Source: Rapana venosa (Eukaryota; Mollusca; Gastropoda; Neogastropoda; Muricidae). From it: 64,000 nucleotides of DNA. This document shows, one piece after another, positions 35,076-46,100 of this stretch (position 1 is its first letter; the number at the start of each line of letters is the position of its first letter). A model generated the notes under the pieces. The model ran no database searches and was not told where the DNA came from. It saw only the letters and a program-made list of their open reading frames with translations. The DNA lies in contig CM054153.1 in assembly GCA_028751875.1 (NCBI GenBank), forward strand, positions 23,905,958-23,969,957. The letters run 5' to 3'. The translations under genes and the position numbers were made by a program.

Positions 35076-35649
35076 TACATGCAGACTTATCCAGTGTGTA
35101 CTTCCTATCTCACAGTGATTCCCAGGTGGGATGAGCGAGTCAGAGTGCATGTTCTGGGTGACCCCCAGGGTGTAAAGCTGGGGATAGCACAACTAATTTG
35201 CTTAAAACTAGACCATTATTGTCCCAAACTTTACTTTCCAGCAAGCATCTTACAAACCGAACTAGCAAAAGTGGCTTTAAGTTGCACAAGATGTGTAAAG
35301 GCATGAGATTTCTATTCAAACTTACAAAAGATCTACTTGAAACTTTTAAAGTTTTGAAGTGCCTGAGTTGGCAACAATTATGAACTATGACAATAAAATC
35401 ATCGAAAGCTCTATTGTGTTATACGAGCAAAAGTGCATCACACTGCCAATACACACCTGACAAGACAGGCCCAGCGCATCCAACTTCGGCATAAGAGAAT
35501 TGTTATCTTTTAAGTCTTTCCAACAAAAAAGCAGGAGAATGGACCAAGAAGGCAGAAAATAGAAAAGCAGGCGGTGACAGGCAGAAAGAAACCAGAGGGA
35601 TAGAAAAGAGGAAATTTCTTGCACAGAATTTCCAGAATGTGGGGATGCT

Positions 35650-35795
35650 ATTAAATATTGACAGGCCCCTGGTATCCCCACGGGGGAGAACCAATGATAA
35701 CTCCAGGGAAAATTTCACCACAAAAGGACTTCAAAGGTTTGAACCCGTCAGATCACGAGACCAACATTCTACCCATTATGCCATTTCCTTTCTAA
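35650..35795 (-). mobile_element. SINE fragment with tRNA-like head
   Basis: The minus strand has GGCATAATGGGTAGAATGTT (A box-like), ACGGGTTCAAACC (B box-like), then TTTTCCCTGGAGTTATCATT, which resembles the family A body. Possibly a relative of family A. Confidence 0.5.
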
Positions 35796-36361
35796 ATAAT
35801 TTTGAGTCTTACGTACATGAAAATTTTTTCCAACATAATGGTGACAAACACAACCATGTTCAATAATTGCAATTCTATTTTCAACAGTATGCGATATCAT
35901 TTGCAGAAAATAACTTGTGTTCTCCAGTGGAAAATATATTGCAATAAATAATAAATATATTTGCGTCTTTGATGAAAGCGTGGTGGCGTTATTGTTGGTA
36001 GACTTGCTTATGTTGACGGAAAGTTGTAATTTGTCCAAAATTTAAGTTCAATAGATGAGCATCAAAATGTGAACTTGACTGTAGTCGGCAAACTAATCTA
36101 CACAACTGCAAACCTTTTTTTTAAAAGGGTCAACCTTAGGTCAAAGGTTACTTTTAATGAACTCTTTTTCAAGGCAATCATGCTTTCTATTGGATTTGAC
36201 AAGGACAAGAGAGATAATCTTACCTGCAAACTTCATTTCTTTGAATTGTTATGTCTATGAATCCAGAGGCTGGTCTTGCTGAAATTCTTTCTCTTTCGTA
36301 ACACTTTTCATTTTGAAGTGAAATCAGCCACAAAGGACCGCCAATATAGACAACAAAGTTC

Positions 36362-36364
<3 letters not shown>

Positions 36365-36406
<42 letters not shown>
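36365..36406. repeat. (GA)n just beyond the cyclin B distal poly(A) signal
   Basis: Read on the minus strand this is a CT tract about 90 nt after AATAAA. Confidence 0.95.
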
Positions 36407-36410
<4 letters not shown>

Positions 36411-36492
36411 GGATGGAAAGACAAAGAGAGAGGGAGGGAGGGAGAAAGAAAGCAACAACAGGAAGGCTGCATCCAATTTCAAATTTACATGC

Positions 36493-36498
36493 TTTATT
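36493..36498 (-). terminator. poly(A) signal AATAAA, likely distal 3' end of cyclin B mRNA
   Basis: Canonical AATAAA on the minus strand, about 1.76 kb downstream of the cyclin B stop, with no other gene between. An upstream variant, ATTAAA at 37275-37280, could give a shorter 3' UTR. Which one is used cannot be told without cDNA. Confidence 0.5.
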
Positions 36499-36531
36499 GA
36501 CAAGATTTCAAACAAAATCAAGGTTAAAAGC

Positions 36532-36537
36532 ATAAAA
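36532..36537 (-). promoter_or_regulatory. cytoplasmic polyadenylation element UUUUAU
   Basis: The minus strand reads TTTTAT, the canonical CPE bound by CPEB, ending 33 nt upstream of the AATAAA at 36498-36493. CPE-driven polyadenylation of cyclin B mRNA in oocytes is well established in clams, frogs and others. Distance and sequence fit a functional CPE if this is the true 3' end. Confidence 0.5.
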
Positions 36538-37184
36538 TCTTCAGGTCTGGAAACCAATCACTTATGCAGTCCAAAGATGACACAGGCAGATCTGAATCCC
36601 AAGCACAATGCACCAACACCCTGGTGCCATTCCTCCACTAGTCACACCCCTCCCTGTCCGAAAAACAATCCCCCCTATGTCACAAGACCCCTTGAAGCTT
36701 CTGTACTTGTAAACGATCCACACGGACTTCATTTACAACTACAGGAGCTCATGTCATTCACACCTTCAACAACATTCAATATTTTCTTTTTATACCTTTG
36801 CATACCACTTTCATTAACACGAGTACCACAATGTGCTAAGATCACTCAGATAACATGTTAACAGTTAGGATCTTTGAAGGCACAGAGCTTTTTTTTGTTT
36901 GTTTGATCTTAAAAAACGAAGAACGGGGTTAGGGACATAATTCAGCACGCATTCAGGAATACAGTGCCCACATTATGAACAGACAAGCATCCTGAAGTAC
37001 ATCCTGAATTAAAACAAACAAAAAAAGAGGGATATATATATATATAAATAGTCCATGTTCGCAAAACGAACTGTTTACAATATACACATAAAACTGGAAA
37101 AATAATTTAAGGGGAAATTGTACCCTATGTAAAGTACTCCATTCGGTAACAAATGGAGCTGAACAGATCAGCTAGAGCTCACCC

Positions 37185-37215
<31 letters not shown>

Positions 37216-37274
37216 TCATGATTAAAACCATTGTCTAAAGCAACCCACGCACTCCATTTTCTGTTCACGCATGA

Positions 37275-37280
37275 TTTAAT
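37275..37280 (-). terminator. alternative poly(A) signal ATTAAA in cyclin B 3' region
   Basis: ATTAAA on the minus strand, about 975 nt after the cyclin B stop, followed downstream on the same strand by a T-rich run (A-run 37183-37214 on plus), which could act as a downstream element. Confidence 0.3.
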
Positions 37281-37694
37281 CTGACAATTCACACACACAC
37301 TTCAGGCCAAGATGTACATCCAATGCTCTCAAACTTGGAGACGGGGTGAAATTCTAAAAAAAGCAATAAATATATGAACACGCTCACTCTTTCACATTCA
37401 AACTGGATCACATTCGCAGATTATGCTCAGCTGCCACAGTTGCTCACACTTCAGGCACCCATTCACTCGATATCATTCCCCCACCTCTTGCGAGCTTCTA
37501 AATACATTACTAAATTCTGAAGGAGCTCAGTTATCACAGTTTCACAAACCATGTGGACGTAGTGAAATCGGCAACAGACACACACCGCCATTCTGGCCTA
37601 CTGTCAGAGAAGTCCCATCAAATCCTAACCGTAAGTCTTTCATTGCTGGAGGCACCTCAGAAAGCACTGATACCTCATTCACAGAATGCTGTTT

Positions 37695-37696
<2 letters not shown>

Positions 37697-37776
<80 letters not shown>

Positions 37777-37782
37777 GAGATT
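37697..37782. repeat. (GA)n in the cyclin B 3' UTR region
   Basis: About 80 bp of GA, CT-rich in the sense orientation of the gene, between the stop codon and either poly(A) signal. Confidence 0.95.
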
Positions 37783-38255
37783 AATGGTTTTGTTGTCAAT
37801 TCAACATTACAGCCTTGTAGACAAGGGGAATAATTTCAGATTTGTGCAGCATCACAGTGGTCTTCTTTCACTCCTTACATGTATCTGCACAAGTCTGTCT
37901 GCCATGCATACATTTTTCTCTTTCTCTCTCAAGAGAGAGAGTGGAGGGGTAGGGTAGGAGGGATACGCACTTCTAAAGTGGGATGCATTTAAGTTCTACA
38001 AGCTGAACAGGCACACACAGGTTGTACTGTACATCTATTCAGCAGGTTAGAAACGGTACACTTGATATCCTTGCATTTGCTTCTGTTGGAAACATTCTAG
38101 CTTGCATCACACAGTAAAGCATAACGGCAATGCTGATTCAAGTTATTTGGCATGACTCTGGTGATAGGAATCTTAAAGCCAATCCAGAAAGAGGTCAAAA
38201 TCAGGATGGGGAAAATCTCAGCGAAGACACAGAAGGTGTAGGCAGGTGTGGTTCC

Positions 38256-38357
38256 TTACGAAGCCTGTGTTGCCAGTTCCATGACCACAGGAGACTTCAG
38301 CTCTGGTATCTGACTTATCTTCATCAGCTTGGAAGTGCTGTATTTGTTGCGAATTGC
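38256..38357 (-). CDS. CCNB: cyclin B exon 8 (terminal coding exon)
   Basis: 33 codons plus TAA, residues 422-454, acceptor TTTTGCAG|GCA. It encodes [20 protein letters not shown] and [13 protein letters not shown]. The [13 protein letters not shown] block is the usual cyclin B C-terminus. The stop is at 38256-38258. Confidence 0.93.
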   Translation of the reverse strand, partial: AIRNKYSTSKLMKISQIPELKSPVVMELATQAS

Positions 38358-40120
38358 CTGCAAAAGAAGAGAAATGATAATGCATCGATTATGTACATTG
38401 CAAACTGGCATTTAGGCCCTAACTGTGCTTGCTCTACCAGCAATACAATTCTTGCATCTTACACTATTTTTTCATAGCCTAGTCATCCAACATTCAGTTC
38501 CCAGTTCAAATCTTTCTTAAGTCTTTCAAGGAATGTTTGTTATTCTTTATTTAAAAGAACATTCCTTATTTGCTAGGAGCATGTGGACCTGTTGCAGCAT
38601 CTTTCTGTTCATTCAGATCCTCTTGAACTGGAATTCTGGCCGTGTGTCCCAGAGAGGACTTGATAGAGACTGAACTCAATTTTCACATCAGCTATTTACT
38701 GCAGGGCCATGGTAAAAGGTGCGCATGACTGGCACAAGACTGCTTCCATTTTATTTAATCTAAGCCAGTCCATAATGTGCATTAGTTTACCTGAAAGTAA
38801 AACAGTTATATATAACTGGCCAATTTATGTAATGCCACATAAAACAAAAGCTTTTTGAACAATTTGAAACACTAACATCCTTCAAATCCGATGCCTGTGA
38901 ACACCAAAAGGTTGTAATGCCAGTTCTTAGGAAGAAGAAAAAGGTTGATTGGAAGCGAGAGTTGTACAATTCAATTCATGCCGAAGTAAATAGGAGCTAA
39001 ATCCGACATAACTTACAACTACCTACTATGCAGCAGCCATTACCTTAAAAAATTATTGTACGATAAAACACTGAAATGGAACCCCCCCTTCTTTCTCTGA
39101 TAAGTTTACTTTCTATCAGAATGACTTACAATAACTTATAACATACCATACTGCACAATATAATTCATTTCTTCATTAATGATTAACTATGTTCTTAATT
39201 AATCAAGACTCCAATATTCCTGCTTTGTTAGTGTATACATTATAAAAAAACCCACCGGTATTTCTATGTCATGGATATTTCAGATCCCCGCTTTGCAATG
39301 AAAAAAACAAGTGAACGCATTAAACGAATCTAGCTACAAAATTACCATTCTTATTTCTGGTTGAAATTACCACCCATAACAGCATGTTTGACAATCATGA
39401 TGTAGAAATAAATGCAAACAGAATTTTTCTTTTTTAATTAATATTTCACTGCCTTCTGTTCGACTCTTTGAGGCCTGGGTCCTATTTCTTTGAGCTCTTG
39501 GGTTCACACAGTCCCAAGACCTTTTGACTTAAGTTTTGCTTACACAGCAGAAGCTTCCACCATTGCTGTTTCTCAGATGTCTCCCTAGTTGCTCTTCCGT
39601 TATAACAGCTCTCAATTATCTCTGGGACATGCTGTTCATGTTAAAATTTACCCAAAACATTTCACCATTTTGGTTAAGTATTGCTTCCCCACATGAAACT
39701 TTTGAAAATTTTTTGTGTTGTCTTGCTTACAGTGTATAAACATGTGTGGCAATACTAGAAAGAACCATAATCATTAACCCCCTCCCCCCATTCCAAAACT
39801 AACACTGCTGAAAGAAAATAAGTTGAGCATAATAATGACAAAAGTCTTGCTATATTCTACATTTCTAAACTTTAAATTTTTTTAAATTTTTATATAAGAT
39901 TGTTTCCAATTCAAACTGTTGATAGGAAATATATTTTTGACTGTTGAGGAACATTACTTTTGTAAATAATGATTTGTTGGATCCAGTCTTGCAAGCCACA
40001 TAAATCAGAAAAATTCAAAGTAGTGTCAGTGAAAATGCAGAAAAACTAAATGAGAGAAAAAGAAAGAAAAAAAAAAGAAAGCTGGAAGTAGAGGATAAGA
40101 GGAGGGAAAGAGAGAGGAGA

Positions 40121-40159
<39 letters not shown>

Positions 40160-43100
40160 GGAGAGAGGGAGAGAGGGAGGGAGGGAGGGGGAGGGAAAGG
40201 GAGAGAGAGAGAGAGGGAGAGAGAGAGAAAGTAAGTACATACAGTTTGTTTGCTGGTCTCCGCCTTGATCACCAGACTGGCAAGCTTGGCTGCTATTGGA
40301 CGAACCTGTTCCTCTGAATACGTGCTGTAGTACTCCAGTGTTGCTGTCTGTTGACATATAGTGATAAAAGTCAAAAACAAGACAATTCTTCACTTCTAGG
40401 GTAGACAGAAAAAAATATACTGCCAAAGATGCATGCATTAAACTGGTACCTGCAGCTTTCAATCCTAACGAGTTTTTCCCCCTGTTGTGTGCTGTGATGG
40501 AAGCAGTTTATATAATTATAAAGAGTTTTTTTTTCTGCCTTTACTATTTATGGTAACTTGGACAAGATGGAGCTTTTTACAGTATCTTTAAATGCTTCTG
40601 ATGTTCATTCTATGCATAAATGGCCAAACTATTTTTGCTTTTTTGTATGGTCATGGAAATTTTGTATCCTAGGTTTTGATACTGAAATGCTTCTCCAGCT
40701 GGGGTCAAGTTGTATGCAGTTCCACCAATGCAATACAAATATCACAAGATATCAGCCACAAACCACCAGACATACCTTTTGGTGTGTTATCGGATGTACA
40801 TCTGCACTGTATTTTCAGTAAGTTTAAATAAGTGCTACTGAAATGATTTTTAAAAAAAGAAGAAAATATCCCAACTAAAGCAAGCTATACTTGATATAAT
40901 AATATTAACATAACCGCATAATCAACATTGGAAGTAACTTTCTAAGTCTGGCAATAAACAAACAAAAGAGAAGAAAACAAATTTGACACCATTCTTCTAC
41001 GTCTTCACAATGTCTTTTCACTTGACATAATATCAAATTTCCTAAGGGTCTCATGACTGGTTTTGCTGTCAAGCTTCTGTGTGCCTTTACAATGCCACCA
41101 TGGCAAACAAAAAACCCAAACAATCCAAAACTATAACCAATAAAATACACTTAGTGGCATGTCTGCACAAAATACGAGCAGCAAGATTTGATCACAACCC
41201 TAACTCCCATCTTATATTGTCACATCCCTCTCTCACAGTACTAAACCATTAGACTGCCTTACCCCGGAAATTTTCTGGAGCTAAACGTGCACCCTATACG
41301 CCTTACAACCCGGAAAATTTCCGGGGTGTCGAACCGAAGTAAACAAGCCTGCTTCCTCGACTACAGTTAAAGGGAAAGAACTCCAAAATTAATGGAGATC
41401 ACTCTCCTGTTGTTTGGCAACATCCAGCTGCAAAACCGTAGCAAAAACGATCGTTTTTTAGCTCGTATTTTGTGTTTTTATGCATGACTGCTTGGGAAGT
41501 TCTTGTTCAAAATGGCTGACACTTCTTGTTGAAGGCATAAATAACTTTACACAGCTGTAAAAGTGGCAAATAAAACTAGATTTACCTAACAGTGATGAAA
41601 ACGATCGTGTACAATTCAGGTGATCGTGCATTAAAAAAAAAAAGAACTAGATTTGGCCTAGACTTATGTTAAACGTTATTGAGATCGGGGGTACCCAGAA
41701 TGACAGTGGTGATAAAGAAATCGTACTTTTGGTCGATTTTTTTACATTTTAAATATATTTTCGCAGTGAAATATCATGCTAATTTGAGCTTGCCTCGAAG
41801 TAATCTACAATATATATATATACTGTCATTGGGCAGACTATCAGGAATATTCATGTAGTAGTTTCTGAGTAAGAGGGATATGAACATAGCAGTGGTACAT
41901 AAGAATTTTATTCCCCGGCATATAGGGTGCACTTGCACTGGGCAGTTAAGAGGTTAACATCCCCAAAGCAAACAGCGGTCAAAGAGCATACAATGGCTGT
42001 GAAGGCAGAGGGAGTGAAGGGAAAGAGTAACTGACTGACCCATGGGGAGTTGTCCAGGATCTTCATGGAGAGGTAGAGGGCACCCGCAGCAATCAGGGAA
42101 GGCAGGACGTGGACCATGTCATACTCTGTGATTGACAGCTCCATCAGGTACTTGGCCAGCGTGTGCTTGGTGGCATCCACCTGTTTCCATGATTGAACCC
42201 AACAGTCAAAGTACGCACAAAGCTCTCCATTTCACGCACAAAGTGCATGTGAACGACAGTATGACATTTCACAATCTTAAGTCGTTTCGTGTTAGTACAC
42301 TCTTTCTGTGTAAATGTAATAACTGACAGTTCACCCTAAAAAAAAATGCATTAAAAGCATTTCATGCTGCCACATGAGGTAAACTCTTTCCTTCCCAGTC
42401 ATGTTTTGGAAATTCAAAAAAAAAAAAAAAATTGCCTTACATCATCTGGATTGAAAAATCTTTTTCATCTTTCATTGACTGTGAAGCAGAAGAGGAGAAT
42501 AAAGTACCGCATTAGGTAAAATTCAACACACAGTACAGCACCGTAAATTACAAATAACTTTGGAAATCTGCAAGGAACAAGGATCATGAACAAAAAAAGT
42601 CCCTGAATATTTACTATGAACTGTTGATTTTGAAAGTGAGCTGCACCAAGTATGAACTTCAGACTTATCTACTTTGTTTCTATTCTGAATACGTTTCTGT
42701 ATACTTCTGAAAAGCTTGTGCGACCTCCGAATAATGTATTCTAGCACCGTCTCATTTTCCCCATCAGTCACAAGTGACTTCAGACAGGTATGCTTGTCCA
42801 GGAAGTAAATGCCTATGTATTGCATAGGTGTGCATGAAGCCTCAAAGTATGGTAGCAATGCAAATGAAAATAAGATTAAACAAACAATGCAAATTTATAA
42901 CGGCAACCATTGAAACTACATGTAACCACAGTGGTTGTCAAGTCTGCTAAAAATTTTGAGCTGCATGTATTACAGCTCTACTTGAACAATCCCCTTGACC
43001 CATAAAAAGAATTCCACCCGAAAAAAAAACCAACAAAGAAAAAACAAATTACAACATTTAGAAGGAAAAAAAATATACTGACCTGTCCTGCTTTAGAATT

Positions 43101-46100
43101 CCTCCTTAAAAAATGTAGACATAAAGGTCTCCCAAAGGAAAAGTTCAAAGTTCTTAGAATTTCACGTTCCATTTCACGGATCTCCTCTTTTGTGTAGGCA
43201 TTGTCCGTTATATATACAAAATCAGCCACTTCAGGGGCAAACATTTCTTCATACTTGGAAGCCAAAAGCATGGCCGTCACTCCAACCAACTGAAGCTTGT
43301 TTCTTGACACAGACTTTTGCTGCAAATAACAAACAAAACATAAAAAGGTTTACTATCCAAAGTCACAAGGTAAAGAATTTAACATACAAAAATCCTCCTC
43401 CCACTCCCACAAAAAAAAAGAAAAAAAAGTAATCAATACCCCCCCCCCCCCCCCCAATTTGAAGATATTTTGCTCTAATGATAAAGCTACAATTTATTTT
43501 TGAAAACATGCACCAAAAAAAGAAAAAAAAGCCCCCAACATCCTTGAAGTAAGAATGTGGCTACCTTTATTGTGGGCAAAAACGGTAGCATACACAAAAT
43601 CTCACCACTGGTAAACTTCAGAGCCCAAACCAAGGAATGGAGGGGAGGGGGAAAGTGAATCCAATTTGAATACTAATACAATAAAATCAGAGACTTCCAA
43701 GTAAAAATTTTCTTTTTGAATACTAATACAATAAAATCACAGACACCCAAGTTTAATTTTCTTTTCTTTAAAATGAAGTCTCTGACATAAAATATACTTT
43801 TCAAGCAACACAGACAATGCAAGTACTTGTGCTCTTAACTGACGATTTTCAAAATCGGTGTACCGATCACCCCAAAGAATTTTATTTTTTATTTTTCAAT
43901 TTATTTTTTTAAAAATTTTTTATTAGACTGTTTGAAAAAAACAACCCAAACAAAAACCCTCAACCAAAAGTGAAAAATCTACACCAAAATAACAGGTGGT
44001 GGGAGGGAGAGGAAAGGAGGGCAGGGGCAGGCCAGTTAAAAAAAAAAAAAGGGGGGGGGAAGAAGAAACCAAAGGTACCTTCACATCAACAGGAAGGGGA
44101 ATCTTTCATCTTATATGCTCCATTCTTCACTGCAAGTTTTCAATCTGCAATTCCATTTTCTTCCCATCTTGGCTAAAGTGCACCAACTGCCGTTTTGACA
44201 AAAGCACAAGCGAAGCTCTTTTGCTCATGATATGAAGAAAAGAAATAGTCAATAAACTGAACACTTTGGCTGTATGTTTCTGAATCACAGAAGCCATTCT
44301 AAACATACTAGTTGTATGTTGGATGACAAAACTGCATACATAAGGGGACTGGATGTAAAAAAAGCACACAAGTTATTCCATTATTCTTGCAATAAAATTT
44401 TTTCAAAAAAGCGTGGGTACAGACAGTGTCTACTACCTGCAAGTATCTGTCCAAGATGCCAACAGTGAGGTAGAGGGTCTCCTGCAGTAGGTGGAAGCGG
44501 TGGTGGACCTGACACAACCAGTCCACAAGAATGGACCGCATCCTGGAAGTGATTTCTTTACCGTCCAGGTAGGCAGGTCGTACACACAGGCGCCGCTGAT
44601 GACAAGACAAATTGACATTATGCGATTACTTTCTGAAAATCAACATGTAAAGCTTTTCAAGTCTGAAAGTCAACTTTCCCCTCAGTTCATAAGTATCCTT
44701 GCTGGAATGGAACATTTAGTAACAGATAATGACCTTGCAATAAAACTGTTGCTAATAATACTACTAATAGGGCCTAAACTTTTTTTTATAAATACTAAGT
44801 ATCTTTAGTGAAAATGGAACATTGCAACTAATGCATGACCATGCAATAAAATGAGTTTACAAAAACAGAATATGCTGAAAAAACCCTACAAACAATTCTT
44901 CCCTATGCTAAAATATTTGATTTATATAAACAAAACTGTCGTGGTTTTCTTTCTAATCAACACAATTTTCAACGCGTCTGCATTTACAAACAACCTCAAG
45001 GTATTATAATAGGCATTTCTTCAGATTTTCCTTGCTATACAAGAATGGAAAAGGGGGTAAATGTGTTCACTAATGTGCGAGTGTACATGTGTGGGTGCAT
45101 ATAGTCCATGTTACTGAGTAAAGTGCTGGAGAAAAAGGTGCAAAGCTGCTAATGCAAGATTTTGCACTATACAAGAATGATTTATCACTATAATCATTAA
45201 TCTAAATAATCTTTCTTCTTTTTTTTATATATAAATTCTGGAATGTTAACAGTAAAAACTCTATGCTTCTGAACTTGCAAATGCACTCATCTGAGCTCAA
45301 TTCTTTCATCTACCTGCTTGGATAAATATATTACGATACAAATACAACATCTGTTCTACTCACCTCCATTTTTCTCATGTAACGATAGATGTCATTGACG
45401 TACTCGCTGACCAACTGCGGGTTTTCATGATCGTTGGCGTCGATGTCTTCCACTGGCACCACACAAGAAAAGGCATCTGCCCGGTCCTCAGAAATGTCCA
45501 TAGGAGCAGTGGGCATGGCGGTGCCTGAAGGGATCGGCTCAACAATCACCGCTGGCTCCTGAAAAGCATTTCAAATCAATAGAAAGAATCCCCAGAACAT
45601 AAACGGGTCAATGTTTTTAAGAATTTGGTTGTGCTTTCCAGAGACCCCCCTCTTCGGAAAAAAACTCACCCTAGTTCCCCTCCTCCGCTTCCAAACTAAC
45701 ACACAAAAGTGCACACACAATCTTTTAAGCTATCCAGCAAAATTTAGAACAGAACTAAAACAGAACTGTTTAATATGCAACACAGTTTAAACATGAATTT
45801 TCTTTAAAAAAAAGAAATGAGAAAAAAAAAAGATGAATGTACCAGGTTATTACCTAAAACCACTCTTGTCAAGCACGACTTTATTCCATACCTGCTTCAG
45901 GTCACAGTAGATTTCAGTCTTGAGCGCCGAAGCCTTGATGCTGGTGCTGATCGTTTTCAAATTCGTGGCAGCACTGCTAGCATGGGCGGCAGGGGGTGCC
46001 ATGATATTGCTGGACGCAACTGCTCGCCGTATGGACTTCTGGCGTGTGATGACGGGCTGCTGAGACAAGATCTCCTTTTTCACTGCCCCAGTTCTCTTGC

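Noticed and set aside
35040..35306. 88-codon frame starting MAAYMARCLKES
   Set aside because: Its start lies in a repeat family D head (AAGTCGGAGTATGGCTGCC), and the rest has no recognisable domain.
40015..40462. Frames of 121 and 138 codons overlapping cyclin B exon 7
   Set aside because: Only the 35 codons of exon 7 are real; the extensions read through the CT tract in the intron.
42523..42858. 111-codon frame on the minus strand
   Set aside because: It lies wholly inside cyclin B intron 5, between exons that join perfectly without it, and resembles nothing I know.
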